A DNA stretch of 64,000 bases. Source: JAHBTB01 sp964451255. Its GTDB lineage: Bacteria; Armatimonadota; Fimbriimonadia; Fimbriimonadales; Fimbriimonadaceae. The notes under the pieces were generated by a model. That model was not told the DNA's origin and searched no databases. It saw nothing but the letters and a program-made list of their open reading frames with translations. Both the position numbers and the translations under genes were made by a program. How positions within the stretch are numbered: position 1 is the first letter of the stretch; each line of letters opens with the position of its first letter. The stretch spans positions 34,390-98,389 of the forward strand of contig CAYVHL010000008.1 in assembly GCA_964451255.1 (NCBI GenBank). The letters are read 5' to 3'. Below, one piece after another: positions 32,199-40,028 of the stretch.

Positions 32199-32758
32199 CC
32201 AGCCGCAAGCAAACAAGAACCACCAACCGGGCAGCCTGGGTCTTTGTGGCCCTAGGGACGGTGACCCTTGCGGCCATGGCAGGGGTCGCACACATGGGGC
32301 GGACCGTCCCAGACAGCCTTCGCAAGCACCAAGAGGCATCTCCTTTGGTGGAACAGCACCAGTCCGCCGCGGAGCCCAAACAAGAACCGATCCAGGTGAA
32401 GGGCCTGATCCCCCATTACGGTGACACGTTCAGCCCCGAACCGCAGGTCTTGACCGTCCCTCCCGGCGCGGACGCCCACGTCTTCGTCTTGAACGACTAC
32501 CTTTCCCGACTGAAGGCCGTTCCCCAGGAGGCCAGGGTCAATTCAGTGACGGTGTCCGATGGCGTAGCGACGATAGACTTTACGTCTGCCTTGCGCCATG
32601 GCTACGGCACCGAAGACGAGCAGATGCTTGTCAACGGTGTTTGTACCGTCATGGGCCAGTTCAAAAATGTGAACTTCGTGAAGTTCATGGTTGACGGACA
32701 GTCTATCGACACCCTGGGCAACGCAGACCTCAGCCAACCTCTTCCGGTTCTTCGCTGA
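32195..32758 (+). CDS. GerMN-domain envelope protein
   Basis: The 187-residue protein has an N-terminal transmembrane or signal anchor (AWVFVALGTVTLAAMAGVAH), a polar linker and a C-terminal GerMN-type domain with VTVSDGVATIDFTSALRHGY and EDEQMLVNGVCTVMGQFKNV. GerMN domains occur in envelope proteins of many non-sporulating bacteria, commonly next to Amidase_3 genes. The 4-nt overlap with the upstream amidase implies that both act on the cell wall. It overlaps the PAP2 gene convergently by 29 nt. Confidence 0.85.
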   Translation: MTSRKQTRTTNRAAWVFVALGTVTLAAMAGVAHMGRTVPDSLRKHQEASPLVEQHQSAAEPKQEPIQVKGLIPHYGDTFSPEPQVLTVPPGADAHVFVLNDYLSRLKAVPQEARVNSVTVSDGVATIDFTSALRHGYGTEDEQMLVNGVCTVMGQFKNVNFVKFMVDGQSIDTLGNADLSQPLPVLR

Positions 32759-33287
32759 TCTCGGTCTTCCCTGGCACGAGCCGGACGCTGACCATGTAGA
32801 AGACGGTCGAGACTGTGGCGCCGAGCACCCAGCCCAACAGAACCTGCGAAGGGTAATGGACGCCCACATAGATTCGCGACAGGCCCGTCAGTATAGAAGC
32901 CGCGATCCAAGCCCCCGACCAGCGCCGGTCCACAAACCAGAACGCCGTGGCGATCGCCATAGTGCTCGCCGCATGCGCCGAGGCGGTTCCGAACCCATGC
33001 CCCCCATCGACGCGCACGATCGCGTCGATAAGCTCGACCGACGGTCTCAGGCCTTGGAATCCGGCCTTTAGGACGTTGCAGAGCGAATCTGAGGCCAGCC
33101 AGGCGAGAACCCCGACAATGGCGGCCCTCCTCAGCTTGGCCTGCCAAACGAAGAAGACGAAAAGTGCGACAAGCGCCAAGCGCACAAAGTTGCTCTTATA
33201 GCTCTCACTAAAGCCAACGAACACCGGTGACAAAGCTTCGGGCCACCCGTTGATCTGGCGGAACACCCAGACGTCCAGTTGGTGCAC
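32730..33287 (-). CDS. PAP2-family membrane phosphatase
   Basis: The 185-residue integral membrane protein (about five spans) carries the three PAP2 motifs: KAGFQGLRPS (motif 1), ASAHAAS (motif 2, SxH-like) and SRIYVGVHYPSQVLLGW (motif 3, with catalytic His). Such enzymes dephosphorylate undecaprenyl pyrophosphate or phosphatidic acid at the outer face of the inner membrane. Undecaprenyl-pyrophosphatase activity would fit the cell-wall neighbours but is inferred. Confidence 0.88.
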   Translation of the reverse strand: MHQLDVWVFRQINGWPEALSPVFVGFSESYKSNFVRLALVALFVFFVWQAKLRRAAIVGVLAWLASDSLCNVLKAGFQGLRPSVELIDAIVRVDGGHGFGTASAHAASTMAIATAFWFVDRRWSGAWIAASILTGLSRIYVGVHYPSQVLLGWVLGATVSTVFYMVSVRLVPGKTEISEEPEEVG

Positions 33288-33341
33288 CGCCTATTCTGGT
33301 CGGGGGGGCCAGGAGCCTGCCGGGACAAAATGGAGCCATCC

Positions 33342-35300
33342 ATGTCGGATCTGATTCGTGAAGCGGTCAAGGGAGCCGCCGTCGGCTGGACACTCGGGGC
33401 CTCCCATCGGGGAAAGAAGGTGTTCACCCGATTGTCCTTCTTCGACCCCGTGCCGCTACGTATGGCCCAGTCCGACGCACTGGACGCGTGGCACGTCTGG
33501 GCCGCCCACCTCAAGGCGGGAAAACCTCCCGAGACATTGGCCGATTCGTGGCTCGCCTGCTGGCGCGGACGGTCGGAGGAGGGCGGCTTCGGCCTGATGA
33601 ACCTCCGAAGGGGTCTTCGACCTGGCATTTCCGGCTCATACGCCAACCCACTCGGCGAAGGTAGCGAGGGGCTGGGCCGAGCCGCATTCTGGGGCTTGGC
33701 GTTTCATGGAGACCCGGAGAAGGCCGCGTCATGGGCCGTCGCCGACTCCAGCATCGATCACTTTGGCGACGGCGTCACTGTGTCCGCTTTGGTCGCTTGG
33801 TGGATCGCGTCAGCTGGCCCGTCCACCACCCTCACCGACCTCATTTCGGTAGCGAACGCCCTTCTGCCAGTTGAGAGTCTGGCGACGCGTTCCGTTCAGG
33901 CTGTTCTGAGCAAGTCAGGCGACGTCGATGCGGCTAAGAACCTACTGTTGACCTTGCCCGTTCAACTCGGACTTGTAGATTCAGCCCACGCCGCTTTGAC
34001 TTTGGCCTGGATACTGTGCGGCCTCCAATCTGGATTGAGCGTTTGGGGCAGCGCCCCGTTGATCGCCGCTGGTTGCGGCTCTGCATCAGACCACGCGGCC
34101 CTAGTAGCAGGCGTCCTTGCGACCTTAGTCACAGGAAGTGTCCCCAGCGATTGGGCGAACGTCATCGGAGACGACTACGTCTCTGGCCACGGCCTCGTCG
34201 GCGTCGAACCGTCGCGCTCCCTGTCCGCTTTGTCGAGCCTTGTCGCATCACGTGAATCTGACCGGGCGCCCGCTCACGCCACGTCGGCGAGCAAGCCTGA
34301 CGCCTTGACCCTTGCCAAGATCCGCTGGTCGACCGAGTCACCGGCCGAGGTACCCGAGTCGAACGACGAACCAGCAATCGGTGGGGCCGCAGTCGGGCAG
34401 GGAGACCCTGGTCAGGCGATCGCGGTCACACACATTTCTGAAGTTCCAGTACCGTCACCTGACTTATCGTCGGCAATGGCCAACGCAGGCAAATCTCATT
34501 CGATCATGCATGGCGATCTGCTTGTCCAGGCTGTCTACCACTCGCCTCCTGCGGTGAAGCCAGGTGGCTCTCTCCAACTGCAGGTCGTGATTACCAACCT
34601 GGGTACCACCGACGTGGCGGTGGAACCCGGGCTGTCCCTTCCCCAGGGCTGGCAGGCCGCTCACAGGCTCGTCCCATTCATGGCCCTGGCGGGAAGGCCG
34701 ACAAGCTTCGCCCTTGTCGCCCAGGCTCCGGGAGACTGGGCCGACAAAGCCGCGTCGTTGACTTTGCACCTTGGAGACACAGACTTCAACATCCCCGTTC
34801 TTGCCGCCGAACGTTGGAACGTCATCGGACCCTTTGCCAACGCCGAGGGGCTCGGCTACGAGAAGGCCTACGCGCCGGAGACCGAACAGAGCGCCTCTCA
34901 AGCCCTAAGCTCCCGGAGCAACCTGCCTCTGAAGTGGAAGACCGAGATGCTGCCCGGAACCGTCTTCGAGGTGGAACCCTACTTCGAGGGCGGCCCAGGC
35001 GTCGTCTATCTGTTCGCCAACGCGCGGCTTCCCAAACCTGGTCAGTATCGGGTCTTCGCTGCATGCGACGCCGGTGTGATGGTTTTTGTCGATGGCAAAA
35101 AATGTGTCAGCTATTTCGATAGGACCAAGCCCGTCCCGCGCTTTGGTCCGCCTTATATTGGTGAGTGCATCGCCAGCGAACTGACGAAAGTGCTCGTCAA
35201 GGTCGTCAGGGGGCGCGAACCGGTGGGGCCGCTCTATCTGTCCTTTTACAACGAGGACGGTGAAGTGGTGTCGCTGTCAGGATTCGAAGTGATGGGATGA
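33342..35300 (+). CDS. ADP-ribosylglycohydrolase-like protein with C-terminal beta domain
   Basis: ATG at 33342 has GGAG 6 nt upstream and is preferred over 33330 and 33279. The 652-residue protein begins with an ARH-like helical domain (~residues 1-300): AVKGAAVGWTLGA in place of the usual GDALG loop, then LGRAAFWGLAFHGDPEKAAS and DSSIDHFGDGVTVSALV, matching the family's second acidic region. The N-terminal TDDT-type metal motif is not recognisable. A Pro-rich linker and C-terminal beta-sandwich segments (~400-652) follow. Activity on ADP-ribose is doubtful. It overlaps the next gene by 4 nt. Confidence 0.65.
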   Translation: MSDLIREAVKGAAVGWTLGASHRGKKVFTRLSFFDPVPLRMAQSDALDAWHVWAAHLKAGKPPETLADSWLACWRGRSEEGGFGLMNLRRGLRPGISGSYANPLGEGSEGLGRAAFWGLAFHGDPEKAASWAVADSSIDHFGDGVTVSALVAWWIASAGPSTTLTDLISVANALLPVESLATRSVQAVLSKSGDVDAAKNLLLTLPVQLGLVDSAHAALTLAWILCGLQSGLSVWGSAPLIAAGCGSASDHAALVAGVLATLVTGSVPSDWANVIGDDYVSGHGLVGVEPSRSLSALSSLVASRESDRAPAHATSASKPDALTLAKIRWSTESPAEVPESNDEPAIGGAAVGQGDPGQAIAVTHISEVPVPSPDLSSAMANAGKSHSIMHGDLLVQAVYHSPPAVKPGGSLQLQVVITNLGTTDVAVEPGLSLPQGWQAAHRLVPFMALAGRPTSFALVAQAPGDWADKAASLTLHLGDTDFNIPVLAAERWNVIGPFANAEGLGYEKAYAPETEQSASQALSSRSNLPLKWKTEMLPGTVFEVEPYFEGGPGVVYLFANARLPKPGQYRVFAACDAGVMVFVDGKKCVSYFDRTKPVPRFGPPYIGECIASELTKVLVKVVRGREPVGPLYLSFYNEDGEVVSLSGFEVMG

Positions 35301-35698
35301 ACTCCTCGCGTTTCGTTGCGAGACGGATATGGGCCGGCATGCTCTGGGTCATGCGCCGTCCGCACGTCCGGCGACTGCAACGTGCGATGATCTTGGCGGT
35401 CCCCGTCAAAGTGCGGCCAAAGGCGTTGAAGACCTTTCTGGCCCAAGAGCGCTTCGCCAGGCGCCACGGGCTCCCAATACTCACCTTCTTTGTCGGCCTC
35501 TTTTTTGTGAGCTTTGCCTTCACTGTCGTCTATTACGGAATGACCGAGGTGCTAGAAAGAGGTTGGATCAGGCTTCCTCAGCAAGAGGAAGCGTCGGCAC
35601 CGACTGCAGTTCCCAAGCCTTCCGGTATAAGGCCGGTAGGGCCAATCCAGCGACCTCTTGGGGCCCAACCCACTTACCAGGCGCCGTCATCCGACTGA
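35297..35698 (+). CDS. Small single-span membrane protein
   Basis: The 133-residue product has a basic, amphipathic N-terminus (RRPHVRRLQRAMILAVPVKV), one transmembrane helix at ~residues 60-82 (LTFFVGLFFVSFAFTVVYYG) and a Pro-rich periplasmic-looking tail. ATGA overlap couples it to the ADP-ribosylglycohydrolase-like gene, so it may be a membrane partner of that protein. Its 3' end overlaps mutY convergently by 131 nt, which is unusual and makes the exact C-terminus less certain. Confidence 0.6.
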   Translation: MNSSRFVARRIWAGMLWVMRRPHVRRLQRAMILAVPVKVRPKALKTFLAQERFARRHGLPILTFFVGLFFVSFAFTVVYYGMTEVLERGWIRLPQQEEASAPTAVPKPSGIRPVGPIQRPLGAQPTYQAPSSD

Positions 35699-36566
35699 CC
35701 TCCTCCAGATAAACGGCCATTGTGATGCGGTGGTGGGTCACCGTGTGTTTGACTGTTCCTAGCAGACGCCCGCCGTCCCCTGAGCCGACCGTGGTCGGGA
35801 ACCGCCACATGCCACGCCACCAACTTCCCTCTTCGATCTTCTCAACCTTCCAGGATGACCCGTTTGTCACCAAGTCACAGCGCCATGAGATGTTGATTCG
35901 CTCTGCCTGGCGTCTTTTCTTCGGAAACTTCTCGACCAAACCCAATTTTCGCGACAGGCACTGGTTGCTTACCGGACACCTCTCGCAATCGGGCCGACGC
36001 GGCGTGCAGACGAGTGCTCCCAACTCCATCAGCGCTTGGTTCCAGTCTCCTGGTCGCCGTCTGTCAAGCATCGCAGCCGCCCAATCGTCGGCGTGATCCC
36101 TCAGGGTCTTGCCGTCGCTCTCATCGGCAAGGATTCGCGCATATACGCGTTCGACATTGCCGTCCACGGCGGGCACAGGCGCGCCAAAGCAAATGCTCGC
36201 CACAGCTGCTGCAGTGTAGGGGCCGACCCCCGGCACCCGCGACCATCCCTCTACACTTTCGGGCACGCCCGACTCGGCAAGGAGGACCGCACCAGTCAAC
36301 AAGGCCCTTGCGCGACGATAGTAGCCTAGACCCTGCCACATCGCCAAGACTTCGTCCTCACTGGCCTGAGACAGCGTCCCGACATCGGGAAATCGTGCCA
36401 TCCAGCGACGCCAATACCGTCCGGCCACAAGAACCGACGTCTGTTGTGCCATCGCTTCACTGACCCAGATCGCGTAAGGGTCGTGCGTTTGCCGCCAAGG
36501 CAGGTCCCGCTTGTTGGCGTCGTACCAGGCCAGGAGTCTGGCTTGAAAGTCAGGCAGTGACGACAT
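35568..36566 (-). CDS. mutY: A/G-specific adenine DNA glycosylase
   Basis: The 332-residue enzyme begins MSSLPDFQARLLAWYDANKR with DLPWRQTHDPYAIWVSEAM, a helix-hairpin-helix VPGVGPYTAAAVASI and catalytic Asp in PVPAVDGNVERVYAR. Four cysteines in CTPRRPDCERCPVSNQC (C-x6-C-x2-C-x5-C) hold a [4Fe-4S] cluster. A C-terminal NUDIX-like domain with KHTVTHHRITMAVYL recognises 8-oxoG. It removes adenine mispaired with 8-oxoguanine. A longer start at 36584 is possible. It overlaps pyrF by 17 nt on the same strand. Confidence 0.95.
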   Translation of the reverse strand: MSSLPDFQARLLAWYDANKRDLPWRQTHDPYAIWVSEAMAQQTSVLVAGRYWRRWMARFPDVGTLSQASEDEVLAMWQGLGYYRRARALLTGAVLLAESGVPESVEGWSRVPGVGPYTAAAVASICFGAPVPAVDGNVERVYARILADESDGKTLRDHADDWAAAMLDRRRPGDWNQALMELGALVCTPRRPDCERCPVSNQCLSRKLGLVEKFPKKRRQAERINISWRCDLVTNGSSWKVEKIEEGSWWRGMWRFPTTVGSGDGGRLLGTVKHTVTHHRITMAVYLEEVSRMTAPGKWVGPQEVAGLALPALYRKAWELQSVPTLPLAEEA

Positions 36567-37260
36567 CAAGCCGCAAATCGGCAAGCGCCCTGACAGGGTC
36601 TGGGTGGGACGTCAGGGCCCTGCCGATCACCAAGTAGTCTGCGCCCGCTTCTAGCGCGGCTAAGCCATCGCCGACACGTCTCTGATCGTTGCGGTCGCCC
36701 GCGTCGGGCCGTATTCCCGGCGTCACGATAATGCCCTTGTGAATATTCTCCCGTATCTGCCTTGCCTCATGCACCGAGCAAACCACGCCGTCCAAGCCAC
36801 AATCCATCCCCATCACGCTGAGTGCTGTCATGTGCTCCAATACGGTGCGCTCCGTACCCAGGTACTCGTGCAGGTCGTTGTCATTGAGGCTTGTCAGAAC
36901 CGACACCCCGACCAACAACGGGGCGTCATTGATGGCGTGCGTCCTGGCTTCCTCGACGGCGGCCGTGATCATGGCCGGGCCGCCGGTCACATGCAGCGTC
37001 AGCATCCACACCCCACGCTTGGCGGCCTCCCGCACTCCGATCGCTACCGAGTTGGGGATGTCGTGGAACTTCAAGTCGAGAAACAGTCGTTCGGCTCCCG
37101 CGTCGCGGAACCTGTCGATCACGTCAAGGCCGTGCGGCAAAGTAAGTCCGTGCCCGATTTTGAAAGCCCCACAGTAGGGCTTCAGGCGGCGTACCGTCGC
37201 GAGGGCCTCTCCCAAGTCCCCGGTGTCTAGCGCGCAAATGATCTTGTGTCTCATCGTCAT
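36550..37260 (-). CDS. pyrF: Orotidine-5'-phosphate decarboxylase
   Basis: The start MTMRHKIICALDTG at 37260 is chosen because GAGG lies 5 nt upstream; the frame extends to 37281. The 236-residue TIM barrel has the catalytic signature FLDLKFHDIPNSV (D-x-K-x4-D type), an N-terminal ALD motif and the phosphate-binding end TPGIRPDAGDRND with YLVIGRALTSHPDP. It makes UMP in the last step of pyrimidine synthesis in the cytoplasm. mutY overlaps its 3' end, and it is divergent from the aldehyde dehydrogenase gene. Confidence 0.96.
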   Translation of the reverse strand: MTMRHKIICALDTGDLGEALATVRRLKPYCGAFKIGHGLTLPHGLDVIDRFRDAGAERLFLDLKFHDIPNSVAIGVREAAKRGVWMLTLHVTGGPAMITAAVEEARTHAINDAPLLVGVSVLTSLNDNDLHEYLGTERTVLEHMTALSVMGMDCGLDGVVCSVHEARQIRENIHKGIIVTPGIRPDAGDRNDQRRVGDGLAALEAGADYLVIGRALTSHPDPVRALADLRLDVVTA

Positions 37261-37301
37261 TGCCTCGAATCTTGCGGCCATCTGGGAGGTGTAATCTCAG
37301 T

Positions 37302-38747
37302 ATGGTACATCAAGAACTTCTCTTGGCGGGTCACCTTGTCGGGGGTGTCTGCGACCAGTCGGTCGGCAAAGAGCAGGTCTATTCGCCATATGACGGCCGG
37401 TTGGTGGGGACTGTGGCAGAAGCTGGCCCAAACGAGATCGAGGCGGCCATATCTGCCGCGCATGATTCATTTCGAGCCTGGCGCGACGCACCGATCAGCG
37501 ACCGGGGGCGCCTCTTAAGAGACCTCGCAGGGGCTATTAGGGGCCGACGAGCGGAACTGGCGGCCCTGCTAGTCGACGAAGTGGGCAAGCCCCTGCGGTT
37601 TGCGCTCGGCGAAATCGACAGGACCGCCTTGACCTTTGATCTTGCCGCCGACGAACTCACTAGGCCAGCAGGCGTTGGCTTGCCCGCGACTTTCGACCAT
37701 CGGGGTGAGGGAGTCTCGATCAGAACCGGGCGGTTCCCCTTGGGGGTCGTACTGTGCATCACTCCTTACAATTGGCCGTTCAACCTAGCGGCCCATAAGG
37801 TCGCGGCCGCACTGGCGACCGGTAACACGGTGGTGGTCAAGGTGCCCTCGCTTGCCCCGCTGTGTGGCCTTGCCCTTGGCAAGATCCTCCACGAGGCGGG
37901 ATGCCCCGACGGAGTCGCAAACGTCGTCCACTGTTCAAACGCCCTTGCGGAGAAGATGGTCGCAGACCAGCGGGTGGCCATTGTGAGTTTCACCGGCTCT
38001 GGCCGGGTGGGTCGGCATATCCAATCCATCGTGCCGCACAAGAAAGTCGCACTCGAACTGGGAGGGGACGCCTATGCCTTGGTCGGCCCAGACGCCGACC
38101 TCAAGCACGCGGCCGAAAGCCTTGCCACTAGCGCCTTCGCATACGCCGGCCAGGTGTGTATCTCAACCCAACACATCAGATGCCACCAAGATGTCTCCGC
38201 ACGGTTCCGAGAGTTGATGGCAGAGGCGACCGAACAATGCCGCACCGGAGACCCGGCCGACGCCCTCACGGTTTGCGGGCCCCTCATCAACGCGGCCGCC
38301 GCCGACCGCGTCATGGGACAGATTGAAGACGCCGAATCACGTGGGGCAACCGTGATTGTTGGTGGCCATCGAGTCGGTAACACGGTCTGGCCGACCTTGT
38401 TGCAAGACGTCCCGCCTGACTGCACCGTCGCCAAGGAGGAAGTCTTCGGCCCTGTCGCGACACTTGGCACATTCGACGACTGGGAGCAGGGCTTTGCCAT
38501 GGTCAACTCATCACAGTTCGGACTGCAGGCCGCAGTGTTCACCCACGACCTGGATGTCGCGCAGGCCGCTTTCCAAGGTCTTGATGTCGGCGGAGTCATC
38601 GTGAACGACTCGCCTTCAACCAGGTTTGACAACATGCCCTACGGCGGAGTCAAGGAGAGCGGGAACACGCGTGAAGGCTTAGCCTACGCCATGGCCGAGA
38701 TGACCACGGAGCGCGTTCTGGTCACGCGTCATCGGCCAGTCACCTGA
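37302..38747 (+). CDS. NAD(P)-dependent aldehyde dehydrogenase
   Basis: The ATG at 37302 gives a 481-residue protein of normal ALDH length with MVHQELLLAGHLVGG. Motifs visible are LCITPYNWPFNLAAHKVAAA (cofactor entry), VSFTGSGRVG, catalytic Glu in VALELGGDAYALVG and catalytic Cys in AYAGQVCISTQHI, then EEVFGPVATL. It oxidises an aldehyde to the acid; the sequence resembles GapN/lactaldehyde dehydrogenase-type members, but substrate is not determined. It overlaps the ABC ATPase gene convergently by 8 nt. Confidence 0.92.
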   Translation: MVHQELLLAGHLVGGVCDQSVGKEQVYSPYDGRLVGTVAEAGPNEIEAAISAAHDSFRAWRDAPISDRGRLLRDLAGAIRGRRAELAALLVDEVGKPLRFALGEIDRTALTFDLAADELTRPAGVGLPATFDHRGEGVSIRTGRFPLGVVLCITPYNWPFNLAAHKVAAALATGNTVVVKVPSLAPLCGLALGKILHEAGCPDGVANVVHCSNALAEKMVADQRVAIVSFTGSGRVGRHIQSIVPHKKVALELGGDAYALVGPDADLKHAAESLATSAFAYAGQVCISTQHIRCHQDVSARFRELMAEATEQCRTGDPADALTVCGPLINAAAADRVMGQIEDAESRGATVIVGGHRVGNTVWPTLLQDVPPDCTVAKEEVFGPVATLGTFDDWEQGFAMVNSSQFGLQAAVFTHDLDVAQAAFQGLDVGGVIVNDSPSTRFDNMPYGGVKESGNTREGLAYAMAEMTTERVLVTRHRPVT

Positions 38748-39879
38748 TCGCGGCTTCCGTCTCACCGTCGAAGACGTGGAGTTTGTCCAAGTCCACGGCG
38801 AATTTCGCTGACTCGCCGGCCTCGATCCGCGAAGCAGGATCCAATGAAGCGGTGATGTGCAAATCGCCAGACACTAAGTAGGCGGTGTCTTCTGCGCCCA
38901 ATTTCTCAAGCACATCGACTTGCGCCACAAAGGTGTTCTCTTCTGTGACGGGGATCTTGCCCTGCGTGGTCGAGACATCGTAGATGTCCTCCGGGCGGAC
39001 TCCGAGGGTCACGGATTTGCCCTCGCGATCCAGAGCCGGGTGCTTGTCCCCAAGGCCGAACTTGAGACCATGGCCGACAAAACTGCCGCCCTGAATCTTG
39101 CCTTCGATAAAGTTCATGGGCGGCGCCCCTACGAAGCCGGCCACAAACTTGTTCGCTGGGAGGTTATAGACCGTCTCCGGCACATCGACTTGCTGCAACA
39201 CACCGTTGCTCATGACCGCGATACGCTGCCCCATCGTCATAGCCTCGACCTGGTCGTGGGTCACGTAGATTGTGGTGATACCGAGGTCACGGTGGAGTCG
39301 GATCAACTCTGCGCGGGTTTGGATGCGGAGCTTGGCGTCGAGGTTGGACAGCGGTTCGTCCATCAAGAAGACCTTGGGCTTGCGGACGATGGCCCGGCCG
39401 AGCGCGACGCGCTGTCGTTGGCCGCCAGAAAGCTCCTTAGGCTTCCTCGACAGCAGGTGGCCGATGTCCAACATTTTCGCTGCCTCTTGGACGCGATTGT
39501 CAATGTCTTGTTTGATTTTCTTGGACTCGCCCGGGTTGGTGATCTGCCACCAAAAGCTCTTGAGCTCACGCAATTTGAGACCGAAGGCGATGTTCTCGTA
39601 CACGGTCATGTGGGGGTAGAGCGCGTAGTTTTGGAAGACCATCGCAATGTCGCGGTCCTTGGGCGGCACGTCGTTCACGCGGAGGTCGCCGATGAAGAGG
39701 TCGCCTCCCGTCGCCTCTTCCAACCCGGCGATCATTCGGAGGGCCGTGGTCTTGCCGCATCCCGACGGCCCGACAAGCACCATGAATTCCTTGTCACGAA
39801 TGTCGAGGTTGAGGTTATCGACAGCCTTAACGTCCTTGCCAAAGATTTTCGTGATCCCTTTGAAGGTTACTCCAGCCAA
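38740..39879 (-). CDS. ABC transporter ATP-binding protein (UgpC/MsmX/MalK type)
   Basis: A TTG at 39879 is taken as the start because AGGAG lies 8 nt upstream and it puts the domain start (AGVTFKGITKIFGKDVKAVD) at the N-terminus; the frame extends to 39966. The 379-residue ATPase has Walker A (LVGPSGCGKTTALRMIAGL), Q-loop FQNYALYPHMTV, signature LSGGQRQRVALGRAI, Walker B VFLMDEPLSNLDA, H-loop YVTHDQVEAM and a C-terminal TOBE regulatory domain. No permease genes are adjacent, as for multitask sugar-importer ATPases. Confidence 0.93.
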   Translation of the reverse strand: MAGVTFKGITKIFGKDVKAVDNLNLDIRDKEFMVLVGPSGCGKTTALRMIAGLEEATGGDLFIGDLRVNDVPPKDRDIAMVFQNYALYPHMTVYENIAFGLKLRELKSFWWQITNPGESKKIKQDIDNRVQEAAKMLDIGHLLSRKPKELSGGQRQRVALGRAIVRKPKVFLMDEPLSNLDAKLRIQTRAELIRLHRDLGITTIYVTHDQVEAMTMGQRIAVMSNGVLQQVDVPETVYNLPANKFVAGFVGAPPMNFIEGKIQGGSFVGHGLKFGLGDKHPALDREGKSVTLGVRPEDIYDVSTTQGKIPVTEENTFVAQVDVLEKLGAEDTAYLVSGDLHITASLDPASRIEAGESAKFAVDLDKLHVFDGETEAAIR

Positions 39880-40012
39880 CTCTGGTGCTCCTGCTCGCCC
39901 ACGGCCTGCGTGGACAAGGCAGTATAGCCTGGGTTGCCCGCCGGATGCCATTGTCAGCCGGTGCACCAGGCAGACACATCAAACGCGACGCCCAAGCTGG
40001 CGGTAGTCCTGC

Positions 40013-40018
40013 CATAAT
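40013..40018 (+). promoter_or_regulatory. -10-like box of the GlmL-family gene
   Basis: CATAAT lies 10 nt before the ATG at 40029 and no Shine-Dalgarno sequence is found between them, suggesting a leaderless or very short-leader transcript. Confidence 0.45.
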
Positions 40019-40028
40019 CCCAAGAACC

